Below are positions 42,541 through 51,195 of a stretch of 64,000 nucleotides of DNA, piece after piece (position 1 is the stretch's first letter; each line of letters starts with the position of its first letter). A program made the position numbers and the translations under genes. Source of the DNA: Solilutibacter tolerans. GTDB lineage: Bacteria; Pseudomonadota; Gammaproteobacteria; Xanthomonadales; Xanthomonadaceae. The stretch lies in assembly GCF_900155935.1 (NCBI RefSeq), contig NZ_FTLW01000001.1, positions 558,001-622,000 of the forward strand, given 5' to 3'. The notes beneath the pieces were generated by a model. The model worked only from the letters and a program-made list of their open reading frames with translations, was not told the DNA's origin and ran no database searches.

Positions 42541-43038
42541 CTAAGGCAATAGGAGACGGCGCTGTTCGTCGATCAAACGCGAAGCTAGCAACCAGCGCCA
42601 CGCCTCTTCCGCATCCTGTTCCACATAGGCGCGAGCGCTGCCCAAGCGAAACGTATATCCCCAGGCATCCATGTCCGCGAACAACCGGTCACGCCCGAAA
42701 CCGGGGATTTCATTGGCCATGAGCGATTGCAGCACGCAGACCGCGTTTTCCTCGTCGATCGAGTCGGTGGCGTCGGTGTGCACCGAGGTGCGCCGATCAG
42801 CGGGCAAGACGATCAGGTGGCCGGCTTCGTGCAGCAGCGAATGCACGGGTGTGTCGTCGCGTGCGTACACATCATGAGCAATGATGCCGGCCTCACATTC
42901 GCCCCAGTAACTGCCGGGGATGGGTGTTGCATCTTCCACACGATGCAACACCAGGCCATAACGTGCCAGCAATGACGATGCTGCATCGAAGCCGACATCG
43001 CGCATCCGCATCACATCAGGGGGTGAAGCGTCATCCAT
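42541..43038 (-). CDS. Small protein with HExxH zinc-peptidase motif
   Basis: 165-residue protein with LLHEAGHLIVLP (His70, Glu71, His74), a gluzincin-like zinc motif, and DSIDEENAVCVLQ about 22 residues later, where Glu97 could be the third ligand. No signal peptide or membrane segment. I do not recognise the family; it might be a cytoplasmic metallopeptidase or a degenerate one. It is 36 bases upstream (in the window) of minE but is transcribed after it, so it may be carried in the min transcript. Confidence 0.65.
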   Translation of the reverse strand: MDDASPPDVMRMRDVGFDAASSLLARYGLVLHRVEDATPIPGSYWGECEAGIIAHDVYARDDTPVHSLLHEAGHLIVLPADRRTSVHTDATDSIDEENAVCVLQSLMANEIPGFGRDRLFADMDAWGYTFRLGSARAYVEQDAEEAWRWLLASRLIDEQRRLLLP

Positions 43039-43074
43039 CGCGAAACACCGGCATCATCAAAACGCCGGCGAAAA

Positions 43075-43341
43075 TCAGCCTTCGCCGACGGCGCGATCAG
43101 GCAGCTCGATCGAGATATCCAGCACGTCGTATTCGCCGTGCTTCTCCTTCGACACCTTGATCGCGTCTTCCGGCACATGCACGTACTTGCGGATCACGTC
43201 GAGGATCTCCTGACGCATGCGCGGCACGTAGTCGGGCGCACCGGCCTCGCTGCGCTGCTCGGCGATGATGACCTGCAGGCGGTTCTTGGCGGTGTTGGCG
43301 GATTGTTGCTTCGGCTTGAGGAAATCGAAAATGCCCACCAT
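43075..43341 (-). CDS. minE: Cell division topological specificity factor MinE
   Basis: 88-residue MinE: the amphipathic N-terminus GIFDFLKPKQQSANTAKNRL is followed by the anti-MinCD segment (LQVIIAEQR) and the dimeric C-terminal domain (EILDVIRKYVHV, DVLDISIELPD). It releases MinD from the membrane, driving pole-to-pole oscillation. The ATG at 43341 overlaps the minD stop by one base (TGATG). A TTG one codon upstream is not needed. Confidence 0.96.
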   Translation of the reverse strand: MVGIFDFLKPKQQSANTAKNRLQVIIAEQRSEAGAPDYVPRMRQEILDVIRKYVHVPEDAIKVSKEKHGEYDVLDISIELPDRAVGEG

Positions 43342-44150
43342 CAACCCCCGAACATCTTGCTGAAGAAGCCCTTCTTCTCGGGCGTGGTGAAGCGCATCGG
43401 GCGCTCCTCGCCAAGCAGGCGGGCGACGGCATCTTCATAGGCCGATGCGGCGTCCGAGTTGGCTTCCAGAATCACCGGCTCGCCCTTGTTTGAGGCATTC
43501 AGCACGTCGGTGGATTCGGGGATCACGCCGACCGCCTTGAGGCCCAGTACTTCCTCGACGTCGGTGACCGAGAGCATCTCGCCCTTTTCGACACGCGCCG
43601 GGCTGTAGCGGGTGAGCAGCAGGAATTCCTGCACGCGTTCACCTTCCTCCGCACGCTTGGTCTTGGAGGCGAGCAGTCCCAGGATGCGGTCGGAGTCGCG
43701 CACCGAAGATACCTCCGGGTTCACCACGACCACCGCCTTGTCGGCGTAATACATGGCGAGGTAGGCGCCCTTCTCGATGCCGGCCGGGGAGTCGGCAACG
43801 ATATAGTCGAAGCCATCGGCGTCCAGGTCCTTCAGCACCTTCTCCACGCCTTCCTTGGTTAGCGCGTCCTTGTCACGCGTCTGCGATGCAGCCAGTACGT
43901 GCAGGTTGTCGAAGCGCTTGTCCTTGATCAACGCCTGCTTGAGCGATGCCTCGCCGTTCACCACGTTGACGAAGTCGTACACCACGCGGCGCTCGCAGCC
44001 CATGATCAGGTCCAGGTTGCGCAGGCCAACGTCGAAGTCGATCACGGCGACCTTCTTGCCGCGACGTGCAAGGCCGGTGGCGATGCTGGCGCTGGTGGTG
44101 GTCTTGCCAACTCCGCCTTTACCAGAAGTGACGACGATGATTTCAGCCAA
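43341..44150 (-). CDS. minD: Septum site-determining ATPase MinD
   Basis: 269-residue membrane-associated ATPase that recruits MinC. The deviant Walker A KGGVGKTTTSA is near residues 11-20; other blocks are VIDFDVGLRNLDLIMGCERR, ADSPAGIEKGAYLAMYYAD and a C-terminal amphipathic membrane helix (FFSKMFGG). The start codon is TTG (44150), preceded by AAGGAG 6 bases away, and the protein aligns from MAEIIVV. Overlaps minE. Confidence 0.97.
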   Translation of the reverse strand: MAEIIVVTSGKGGVGKTTTSASIATGLARRGKKVAVIDFDVGLRNLDLIMGCERRVVYDFVNVVNGEASLKQALIKDKRFDNLHVLAASQTRDKDALTKEGVEKVLKDLDADGFDYIVADSPAGIEKGAYLAMYYADKAVVVVNPEVSSVRDSDRILGLLASKTKRAEEGERVQEFLLLTRYSPARVEKGEMLSVTDVEEVLGLKAVGVIPESTDVLNASNKGEPVILEANSDAASAYEDAVARLLGEERPMRFTTPEKKGFFSKMFGG

Positions 44151-44180
44151 GGGTGTTCTCCTTACGTGGGGGTTGGCGTG

Positions 44181-44948
44181 TCAGTCGAGCGCGGCGATGT
44201 CCAGCTTGCCTTTTTCCAGGCGAATCTGCACGGCGCGTCCTATCAACTCGCGGGGAAAATCGTCGGCCACCATGTAGGTACCGGCGATGGCGACAAGCTC
44301 GGCGTGGAAGTCGCGGCAGAAAATACGCGCGTTTTCCATGCCCTGGGCACCGGCTAGCGCACGACCGCGGAGCGCGCCGTAGATGTGGATGGAGCCATCG
44401 GCGATGACCTCGGCGCCGGCGCCGACGGTGCCGACCACAGTCAGGTCGCGCTGTTCGGCGTAGAGCTGTTGGCCTGAGCGCACCGAGGCGACCTGCATCA
44501 GGCCCGGCTCACCGGCTGAAGGTGCAGCAACAGGTGCAGCTTTCTGCGGCTTTTCAGCCGCCGCGGGCTTGGCAGCGGGCGGCGGGGCGATGTCGACTTC
44601 GCCGCCCGCACGCTCGTACTGGGCACGGAACTTGGCTAAGAGCGGCAAGCCCAACTCGACTGCCAGCGCATCATTCTCGCTGCTGCCGTAGGCCAGACCC
44701 ACCGGCAGCGCACCAGCGCCACGGAGTGCTTCCACCAGCTCACGAGCTTGCACTGCGCTGGGGAGTTGGGTCAGGCCGCCGAAATCCAGAATCACCGCAG
44801 CGCGCTCAAACATCTTGGGCGCGCGACTGACGCGCTGGCGCATTTCCTCGGCCAGCGCAGCGATGTCGAGGGTACGGATTTTCAGGTTGGCGATGCCGAC
44901 TTGGCCGATTTTCAGCTCACCGGCGGGTTCGTAGTTCGGCAGGCTCAC
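44181..44948 (-). CDS. minC: Septum site-determining protein MinC
   Basis: 255-residue FtsZ-polymerisation inhibitor. An N-terminal MinC_N domain (KIGQVGIANLKIRTLDIAAL) is joined by an Ala/Pro-rich linker (about residues 110-150) to the beta-helical MinC_C domain (VRSGQQLYA, GTVGAGAEVIADGSIHIYGALRGRALAG). The start is the GTG at 44948, which overlaps the stop of the GNAT gene (GTGA), so translation is coupled. The upstream in-frame sequence belongs to the GNAT gene. Confidence 0.93.
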   Translation of the reverse strand: MSLPNYEPAGELKIGQVGIANLKIRTLDIAALAEEMRQRVSRAPKMFERAAVILDFGGLTQLPSAVQARELVEALRGAGALPVGLAYGSSENDALAVELGLPLLAKFRAQYERAGGEVDIAPPPAAKPAAAEKPQKAAPVAAPSAGEPGLMQVASVRSGQQLYAEQRDLTVVGTVGAGAEVIADGSIHIYGALRGRALAGAQGMENARIFCRDFHAELVAIAGTYMVADDFPRELIGRAVQIRLEKGKLDIAALD

Positions 44949-45541
44949 AGGCTGGTTCCGGTAGGGCGGTGTGCGGTTCGCAGGGTGCGTGGGCGGGCCA
45001 CCCAAGGTACATCTGGCAGTTTGTCGCCATAGGTCTCGCGAATCCAGTTGTGGCTGCACATCGGCTTCATCAGCATGCAGGCGCGGGTGCCATCGGTCTG
45101 CAGGTTTTGCCCGATCTCGTGGAATCCAAAGCTGCCGTGGAATAGCAGGGCGGGATCGCTTCCCTCCTGCAAGAAGACTTCGCAGGCGAGCTCGGGGTAG
45201 CGCGCCTCGGCATAGCCCTGCACATCGGCGTACAGCGCACGGCCCACGCCACCGCCGCGGCGGCGGCTGGCGACGACGATGCGGTCGATGTAGAGGAAGT
45301 CGCCGTGACGCTCACGGAACCAGCGGAAGTTGGCGCTGTCATGCGCCGAATCGGAACCGAACGCCATCAGGACACCTGCCAGGTTGCCGTCGTGCTCCGC
45401 GACCCGGAAATATTCAGCGGTGTCGAAGAAACGGCGCAGGCGAGCAGCGTCGATGGGGAGGATGCCGGGGCCGGCGGCGTTGTTGAGGGCAAGGACGGAA
45501 TCCAGCTCGTGCTCTCGCACGTCGCGGACGACAATCGACAT
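44945..45541 (-). CDS. GNAT family N-acetyltransferase
   Basis: 198-residue acetyl-CoA-dependent transferase of unknown target. The fold is shown by YIDRIVVASRRRGGGVGRALYADVQ (the R/Q-x-x-G-x-G/A acetyl-CoA loop), ACEVFLQ and the FHGSFGFHEIG segment. The end (about residues 160-198) is an unusual, proline-rich tail. It starts the min operon: its stop overlaps minC by GTGA, which suggests the two are made together. Confidence 0.87.
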   Translation of the reverse strand: MSIVVRDVREHELDSVLALNNAAGPGILPIDAARLRRFFDTAEYFRVAEHDGNLAGVLMAFGSDSAHDSANFRWFRERHGDFLYIDRIVVASRRRGGGVGRALYADVQGYAEARYPELACEVFLQEGSDPALLFHGSFGFHEIGQNLQTDGTRACMLMKPMCSHNWIRETYGDKLPDVPWVARPRTLRTAHRPTGTSL

Positions 45542-45665
45542 TCCTGACTCCGTTCGGGTGAATCGCCGTCTTCGGCGGCTTATTCATCCATTATCGCACG
45601 GTCAGCTGGATGAGGCATGACTTCCGGGCGAGGTGCCCGTCATCTGCTTGTGACTAAGATGCCGC

Positions 45666-46880
45666 ATGTTTGGCAGCATCTCCCATACCCGTTTGCTGCG
45701 CTACGCGGGCCTGTTCACCTGGGCCATGGTCGGCGCGCCATTGCTATACACGACCTTCGTGCTGAGTCGCGGCGAGGAGGGCTCGAGCGTGCCGACGATT
45801 GGCCCGTGGGGCTGGCTGGCCTATCTCCTGTTTGGCGCCTTGTATTTCGGTTTGACCCTGCGCATGGGGCGCCCGCATCGACGCGGCGTGCTCGACTACG
45901 TCTTGATGATGTTGCTGCTGGCCTGCTCGGTGGCCGTTAGCCATTTCAGTGGCAGTGGCTTGGGCGGCATCCTCATGGTGGTTGCGGCGACGGCGCTGCC
46001 GTGGACCTTGCCGATCCCCTGGGGCATCGCGCTGCTGGCCATCAGCCAGGCGGCGATCGCGCCGCTGTATGTGTGGTGGCAAGGCTTCGATTGGCCGTCG
46101 GCCATCCTGCAATCGATGATTTATGTCGGGTTTTGCGCCTTCAGCTTCATCACCGGCCTGGTTGCGCGCCAGCAGACCGAGGCCCGGGAAGAGCAGCGTC
46201 GCCTCAATGCGGAACTGCGTGCCACACGCGCTCTTTTGGCCGAGAGCGTGCGTGTGAATGAGCGCACACGGATCTCGCGTGAGCTGCACGATTTGCTAGG
46301 CCATCATCTAACCGCGCTGAGCCTCAATCTGGAAGTCGCTGGCCATTTGACCGATGGCAAGGCAGCGGGGCATGTGCGCCAAGCCCATACTCTGGCCAAA
46401 TTGCTGCTGACCGATGTGCGCGAAGCCGTCAGCACGATGCGCGAGGATGCTGCGGCCCTGCACGTCGCCAGTGCGTTGAAACCATTGGCAGAGAACGTGC
46501 CGAACATGGTGATCGAGATGACCGTGCCGGACGATCTGGTGGTCGCCGATCCCGAGCGCGCCCACGTATTGCTGCGCTCGGTACAGGAAATCATCACCAA
46601 TGCGGTACGCCATTCCGGCGCATCGCGGCTGGACATTCGTTTGTGGCGAGACCACGGCAGCCTGATCCTGCATGCGCGCGACGACGGACGCGGTGTAGAA
46701 GCACTGGCGCCGGGCAACGGACTGCGTGGCTTGTCCGAGCGATTGAAGCAATATCAAGGTAGCGTCGTGGTGGACACGGCGCCGGGCGATGGGTTTGCGC
46801 TGCAGCTGCGTTTGCCGCTCAGCGATGGAATTACCCAGGCAGACACACTGCAACACATGAACATGGGAGCGACGAAATGA
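45666..46880 (+). CDS. NarL-type sensor histidine kinase
   Basis: 404-residue membrane kinase. About five hydrophobic segments (residues 10-165) form a membrane sensor domain. The HisKA_3 dimerisation domain has ISRELHDLLGHHL (His208 is the likely phosphorylated residue), followed by the HATPase domain with EIITNAVRHSGA (N box) and DDGRGVEALAPGNGLRGLSERL (G boxes). It is a two-component partner of the next gene, coupled by ATGA. The signal is unknown; the architecture resembles DesK-like membrane sensors. Confidence 0.93.
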   Translation: MFGSISHTRLLRYAGLFTWAMVGAPLLYTTFVLSRGEEGSSVPTIGPWGWLAYLLFGALYFGLTLRMGRPHRRGVLDYVLMMLLLACSVAVSHFSGSGLGGILMVVAATALPWTLPIPWGIALLAISQAAIAPLYVWWQGFDWPSAILQSMIYVGFCAFSFITGLVARQQTEAREEQRRLNAELRATRALLAESVRVNERTRISRELHDLLGHHLTALSLNLEVAGHLTDGKAAGHVRQAHTLAKLLLTDVREAVSTMREDAAALHVASALKPLAENVPNMVIEMTVPDDLVVADPERAHVLLRSVQEIITNAVRHSGASRLDIRLWRDHGSLILHARDDGRGVEALAPGNGLRGLSERLKQYQGSVVVDTAPGDGFALQLRLPLSDGITQADTLQHMNMGATK

Positions 46881-47521
46881 TCCGGGTATTCCTGGTGGAT
46901 GATCAGACCTTGGTGCGGCAGGGCGTGAAGTCCTTGCTGGCACTGTCCGATGACATCATTGAGGTGGTCGCTGAAGCCTCTGACGGCCGCGAAGCGGTCG
47001 AGCGTATCCCCCAGGTCAAACCTGACGTCGTGCTGATGGACATGCGCATGCCGGTGATGTCAGGCCTCGAAGCCCTGCAGGCCTTGTCACGGACCAACCA
47101 ACTGCCGCCGACGATCATCCTCACTACTTTCGACGACGACCAATTGGTGCTCGCGGGCCTCAAGGCTGGAGCACGCGGTTATCTGCTGAAGGATGTCTCG
47201 CTGGACCAGTTGGTCGGTGCTATTCAGACCGTCGCGGGTGGTGGCTCCCTGGTACAGCCCGCAGTCACCCAGCGCCTGTTGTCGGGGCTGGAGCATATGC
47301 AAAACGCCTTCGTCAGCCTGGATCGCCCTGATCCGTTGACCGACCGCGAAACCGAGATCCTGCGCTTGATGGCTGGCGGCTTCTCCAACAAGGAAATCGC
47401 CAATTCACTGGGCGTGGCAGAGGGCACGATCAAGAACCACGTGTCCAGCATTCTCTCCAAACTGGGCGTGCGTGACCGCACCCGGGCGGTGTTGAAGGCA
47501 TTCGAGCTGCAACTGGTCTGA
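46877..47521 (+). CDS. NarL/LuxR-type response regulator
   Basis: 214 residues: receiver with acidic pocket Asp8/Asp9, phospho-acceptor Asp55 (VLMDMRMP), conserved Thr near residue 83 (LTTF) and Lys in YLLKD; then a LuxR-type HTH (LTDRETEILRLMAGGFSNKEIANSLGVAEGTIKNHVSSIL). It is the partner of the preceding kinase. Targets are unknown; the gene downstream is a candidate because of its proximity. Confidence 0.95.
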   Translation: MIRVFLVDDQTLVRQGVKSLLALSDDIIEVVAEASDGREAVERIPQVKPDVVLMDMRMPVMSGLEALQALSRTNQLPPTIILTTFDDDQLVLAGLKAGARGYLLKDVSLDQLVGAIQTVAGGGSLVQPAVTQRLLSGLEHMQNAFVSLDRPDPLTDRETEILRLMAGGFSNKEIANSLGVAEGTIKNHVSSILSKLGVRDRTRAVLKAFELQLV

Positions 47522-47707
47522 GTGAACGGCTAGCAGTCCAGTCGCCAGCACCCAGCCCGGATGGCCGGGTACCAGGGCCATTCATTCTGAGGCCCAGGGC
47601 AGGAAATTCAGCTTGGGCATCTCGCCTCGCGCGCCCGGTCTTTGTTAGGATGTCGAATCCGCGACCCCGACCCCGCGACGGCTACGGCCGCCTTGGAGAA
47701 CTTCCGA

Positions 47708-48841
47708 ATGACCCGTTTGATCGAGCTCTTGATTTCACTGGCGATCGTCGCCGCGCTGTTCCTGATCGTTGGTGTGGTGCTGCCGTCCCACCGCCATGTG
47801 TCCGAAAAGGTGGAAAGCAACCGCAAGCAGACCATCGTGTTTGATGTGGTGAACGGCTTTGGCCGCTTCCATGACTGGAATGCGCTGGCCGCCCGCGACC
47901 CGTCCATCCAGATGAAGATCTCGGGCCCTGATGCCGGCAAGGGCGCCAAGCTGGAATACACGTCCAAAGAAAAGGGCATTGGCAGCGGTTCCTGGACCAT
48001 TACCGACAGCAAGCCCAAGAGCCAAGTCGATTTCATGATCGAGAATGGCGACTTCGGCAAGAACAAGAAATCGACCATCAAGCTGACCCCGACCGGTCGC
48101 AACAACCGCAATGTCGAGATCGAGCAGACCTACGACGTCGATTACGGCTTCAACCTGTTGGGCCGCTACGCTGGTCTGTACGTCAAAAGCTATATGGGCG
48201 AAGACATCAAGATTGGTTTGGCGCGTCTGACCAACTTGCTGGCCGGTATTCCGAACCAAGACTACGGCATCGCCAACAGCCGCCTGACCGGGCTTGAGCT
48301 GGTCGACTTGCCGTCTGTACACGTGCTGTTCGTGACTTCCGGTAGCGTCAAGCGTGATGACGACAGCATTCAGGCGTCGATCGCTGCGAACCAGGAATGG
48401 ATCAAGCGCACCATGGCTGCCAATGGTCTGACCGCCGTTGGCCCCGTCCGCATCGTCACCAATGAGCTGGGCCGCGAAACTTACAACTTCGACATCGTGC
48501 AGGTCGTCAGCAAGGGCGCTGCTGCGCCGGCTGCAGATGCATCGGCAGCGGGTGATACCGCCCCGGCTGCACCGGCTCCGGTCGCTGATGCAGGTGCCGA
48601 GCTGAAGGTCACCACGCAAGGCCCGGTGAAGTACGCACTGATCCCGGGGCGCCGTGCGGCACATGGCAAGTTCACTGGCTACTTTGCCGAGCTGGATGCC
48701 ATGCGCAATGCGATTCGCGCCTGGGCCGCCGTGCGCGGCCACGAAGTGGTCGACCGCCCGTTCGAGGTGTACACCGGTGGCGTAGGCCCCGCGTTCACCG
48801 AGAACGGCAAGTTCGACCTGTACTGGCAGGTCAAGAACTGA
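47708..48841 (+). CDS. SRPBCC-domain protein with C-terminal GyrI-like effector-binding domain
   Basis: 377 residues with an N-terminal membrane anchor (residues 5-23, IELLISLAIVAALFLIVGV). An SRPBCC/polyketide-cyclase-like domain (about 30-170, with FDVVNGFGRFHDWNALAARDPSIQM and the family's KGIGSGSWTI) is joined to a GyrI-like small-molecule-binding domain (about 180-377, interrupted by an Ala/Pro linker at about 280-305, and ending FEVYTGGVGPAFTENGKFDLYW). Function unknown; likely binds a small ligand at the inner membrane. Confidence 0.78.
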   Translation: MTRLIELLISLAIVAALFLIVGVVLPSHRHVSEKVESNRKQTIVFDVVNGFGRFHDWNALAARDPSIQMKISGPDAGKGAKLEYTSKEKGIGSGSWTITDSKPKSQVDFMIENGDFGKNKKSTIKLTPTGRNNRNVEIEQTYDVDYGFNLLGRYAGLYVKSYMGEDIKIGLARLTNLLAGIPNQDYGIANSRLTGLELVDLPSVHVLFVTSGSVKRDDDSIQASIAANQEWIKRTMAANGLTAVGPVRIVTNELGRETYNFDIVQVVSKGAAAPAADASAAGDTAPAAPAPVADAGAELKVTTQGPVKYALIPGRRAAHGKFTGYFAELDAMRNAIRAWAAVRGHEVVDRPFEVYTGGVGPAFTENGKFDLYWQVKN

Positions 48842-48864
48842 TCCGACCTGCATCGCACTGCACC

Positions 48865-48895
48865 GAACGCCGCGTATCCCGCGGCGTTCGCGTTT
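48865..48895 (+). terminator. Hairpin terminator after the SRPBCC protein
   Basis: Perfect 10-bp stem GAACGCCGCG / CGCGGCGTTC with a 5-base loop, followed by GCGTTTC, a short T-tract. It begins 23 bases after the stop. Confidence 0.55.
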
Positions 48896-48920
48896 CTGGC
48901 CCAGGCCAAGGAGTCGGTTG

Positions 48921-49310
48921 ATGATCCCGAAGATCCACACAGGCTTGACCGAGCGACAAATGCACCGGCGATTCTGGTTGGCATCAAGCGGTTCGGTGCT
49001 GGCAGGGTTGTCGGTGGCGCTGGCCGCCTATGCCGCGCACGCCAGTTTGGGTGACAAGGCGCAGGGCAATTTGCAGCAAGCCGCGCTTTTCGCCTTCGGA
49101 CATGGCGCTGCCTTGGCTGCACTGGCACCGCTCGCGGTGCGCCGCTTGGCATGGCTTGGGTTGTTGAGCATCGCTATCGGCACTTTGCTGTTTTCCGGCA
49201 GTCTGGTGTTGGGAGCTTTGTTCGGCATCTCCACCGGCGCAGCGCCGTTCGGCGGCATGCTGATGATCTCCGGCTGGTTGCTGCATGCCATCGGTCAATG
49301 GCGACGTTGA
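48921..49310 (+). CDS. DUF423 family membrane protein
   Basis: 129-residue inner-membrane protein with four helices (about residues 18-40, 58-76, 79-97, 102-122). FGAHAL-like AAYAAHASL in helix 1 and ALFGISTGAAPFGGMLMISGWL are the DUF423 pattern; role unknown. AAGGAG lies 7 bases before the ATG. It overlaps the following glycosylase gene by 13 bases in another frame. Confidence 0.82.
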   Translation: MIPKIHTGLTERQMHRRFWLASSGSVLAGLSVALAAYAAHASLGDKAQGNLQQAALFAFGHGAALAALAPLAVRRLAWLGLLSIAIGTLLFSGSLVLGALFGISTGAAPFGGMLMISGWLLHAIGQWRR

Positions 49311-49984
49311 AGGTTCGCTATCCGCGCGGTTTTGATACCGAAGCCGCGGATGCCCATCTGTGCAAACGTGACCGCAAGCTGGGGCGGTGGATCGAGCGCA
49401 TCGGGCCGATTGCCACGCAAAAGCAGTGGCGTGGGCGTTTCGATCCCGTCGATGCGCTGGCCCGCGCCATCCTTTACCAGCAACTCTCCGGCAAAGCCGC
49501 GTCGACAATCGTCGGGCGCGTGGAAGCCGCCATAGGCAGTGCGCGCTTGCATTGCGACACATTGAGTTTGGTCGATGATGCTGCGTTGCGTGCCTGCGGC
49601 GTGTCCGGAAACAAGACGCTCGCGCTGCGTGACCTCGCGCGACGCGAGGCGGCCGGTGAAATTCCTTCGATGCAGCAACTGCCGTGGCTGGATGAGCAAA
49701 CCATCATCGATGCCCTGGTGCCGATTCGCGGGATCGGTCGCTGGACGGTGGAGATGATGCTGATGTTTCGCCTGGGCCGACCTGATGTGCTGCCCGCGGA
49801 CGATCTGGGCATTCGCAAAGGCATTCAGTTGATGGACAAACTGGACGTGATGCCTACGCCGCGCGAGGCACTAGTGCGCAGCGCACGTTGGGCACCGCAT
49901 CGGACGCAGGCGAGTTTCTATCTGTGGCGCATTGCGGATTTCGAAGTGGCCGCGAAGACGCCCGCCAAACGCTCTCAGGATTGA
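49298..49984 (+). CDS. AlkA-type DNA-3-methyladenine glycosylase (HhH-GPD)
   Basis: 228-residue base-excision glycosylase that removes alkylated purines. It has the helix-hairpin-helix VPIRGIGRWTVEMML (about residues 141-155) and the catalytic Asp in PADDLGIRKG (Asp169). The upstream ILYQQLSGKAASTIVGRV is typical of AlkA/MAG2. It lacks the extra N-terminal domain of E. coli AlkA, like many bacterial homologues. The ATG at 49298 lies inside the end of the DUF423 gene, suggesting coupled translation. Confidence 0.9.
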   Translation: MATLKVRYPRGFDTEAADAHLCKRDRKLGRWIERIGPIATQKQWRGRFDPVDALARAILYQQLSGKAASTIVGRVEAAIGSARLHCDTLSLVDDAALRACGVSGNKTLALRDLARREAAGEIPSMQQLPWLDEQTIIDALVPIRGIGRWTVEMMLMFRLGRPDVLPADDLGIRKGIQLMDKLDVMPTPREALVRSARWAPHRTQASFYLWRIADFEVAAKTPAKRSQD

Positions 49985-50800
49985 TCAGTCTGCCACTATG
50001 CCGTTGAAACGCCAGTGCCAAGGCTCGTAGATGATGCCGTGTCGGTTGTCGCGCGGATAACTTAGGCCAAAGCCATGATCGCCTGCATGCCTGGATAGCC
50101 ATTCGAAGGCGGGCGTTGTTTCGAAACTTTCTTCCGCCGCCGGCTCATTCGTCGTGCCGATGTCCAGCGCGAGTCCGGAATGATGTTCGGAAAAACCGGG
50201 CGCGGCATTCACCTGCAGGATGTCATCGACTTCCAGCCCGCGCGCAAGCTTGCGCTCGAAGATGCCGAGTTGATACGCATGGCTGCGATAACCTGAAATC
50301 GCTTCGAGGGTAATGCCATCGGCTTGCGCAGCAGCTTGCATGCGCGTCCATGCACGTGAGGCATCGGCATGTAGCCATAACGGCCGGTGCCAACGGTCGA
50401 AGCCGGCAAAAGCGAGCCAGTCGGGTTCAGCCGCCAGTGAGAGACCGGTGCGTTCGGCGTAATTTTCAGCATCCAACCCCAAGGCCGATAGGCGCGCAGC
50501 GAGTGCATGCATCGGCAGATCAACGGCGGGGTGTGTCGCCCGTGCCAACTTGAAACTACGACGCGAGCGCCAACGCAGTGCGTCGTCCAGGCCGGCTTCG
50601 TGTTGGAGTTGCATCACCATGGGCGCCAGCGTGCCCCACCTGTCCATCGCGCCTAGATAGCGGCCGTCACGCTTGCGTCGTAGCGCCCATCGCGTCTGCG
50701 CAAGCAAGCGCGCATCGGCATTGCCGCGCGCACCCAGCAGCCATGCGGGCCAGATCTCGATTTCCTGGCTATTGAGCAGTAGCAGCGGGCGTGGCGTCAT
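49985..50800 (-). CDS. D-alanyl-D-alanine carboxypeptidase, VanY/M15B type
   Basis: 271-residue zinc peptidase that trims the peptide stem of peptidoglycan. The zinc site is SEHHSGLALDIG (His and Asp) and EPWHWRF (His), with ISGYRSHAYQ (Ser/Arg substrate contacts) and RTGLSLAAEPDW before. The first about 80 residues look unrelated to the VanY domain. No clear signal peptide, which is odd for a cell-wall enzyme. Start at 50800 (ATG) is preferred over an upstream TTG. The small ORF upstream overlaps it by ATGA. Confidence 0.85.
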   Translation of the reverse strand: MTPRPLLLLNSQEIEIWPAWLLGARGNADARLLAQTRWALRRKRDGRYLGAMDRWGTLAPMVMQLQHEAGLDDALRWRSRRSFKLARATHPAVDLPMHALAARLSALGLDAENYAERTGLSLAAEPDWLAFAGFDRWHRPLWLHADASRAWTRMQAAAQADGITLEAISGYRSHAYQLGIFERKLARGLEVDDILQVNAAPGFSEHHSGLALDIGTTNEPAAEESFETTPAFEWLSRHAGDHGFGLSYPRDNRHGIIYEPWHWRFNGIVAD

Positions 50801-50967
50801 GCGCAAAGGTTAACGGCTTTCCGGCAATTTCGGTTGGACATGGCTTTTGTCCATAGGGTTGAAAATCCGACAGATTTGCTTGATTGGGCCCTGGCCCCGA
50901 GTTCGACCATGCGATGGAAGCGCTGCCGGATTGCTTCCCACATCTCATGTTTGTCGAAGTCGATCAT
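50797..50967 (-). CDS. Doubtful small ORF upstream of vanY-type gene
   Basis: 56 codons from ATG (50967), start MIDFDKHEMWEAIRQRFHRM; the second half (SNRNCRKAVNLC) does not look like a natural protein. It overlaps the next small ORF by TAATG and the peptidase by ATGA. The coupling pattern argues for expression, the composition against. It may be a remnant of a transferred gene. No family recognised. Confidence 0.25.
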   Translation of the reverse strand: MIDFDKHEMWEAIRQRFHRMVELGARAQSSKSVGFSTLWTKAMSNRNCRKAVNLCA

Positions 50968-51089
50968 TATGTAAGCCACATCAGGTGCTTGGGCGCGTCA
51001 TCGATCAGGCGGACGTTGGGCTCTGTAACAGGCAGACCGTGATAGGTGCTCCAATGGTCATTGAATCTGATGGAGGCGATGAGGGTCAC
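50967..51089 (-). CDS. Doubtful small ORF, possible gene remnant
   Basis: 40 codons from GTG (51089), reading VTLIASIRFNDHWSTYHGLP... ending at TAA. The residues look protein-like, but no start signal is clear and upstream the frame is closed, so it could be the C-terminus of a deleted gene. It belongs to the 395-base stretch 50801-51195, which otherwise holds only AT-rich sequence with no recognised feature. Confidence 0.25.
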   Translation of the reverse strand: MTLIASIRFNDHWSTYHGLPVTEPNVRLIDDAPKHLMWLT

Positions 51090-51195
51090 CCAAATTCCTA
51101 GTAACTACAGTTATTTAGCGCGATAAAAACGCGAGTAGAGACGTTGGCGGCCTGCAGGTATTTTTTCATCTTCTGCAAACGGATCCCAATGTGAG

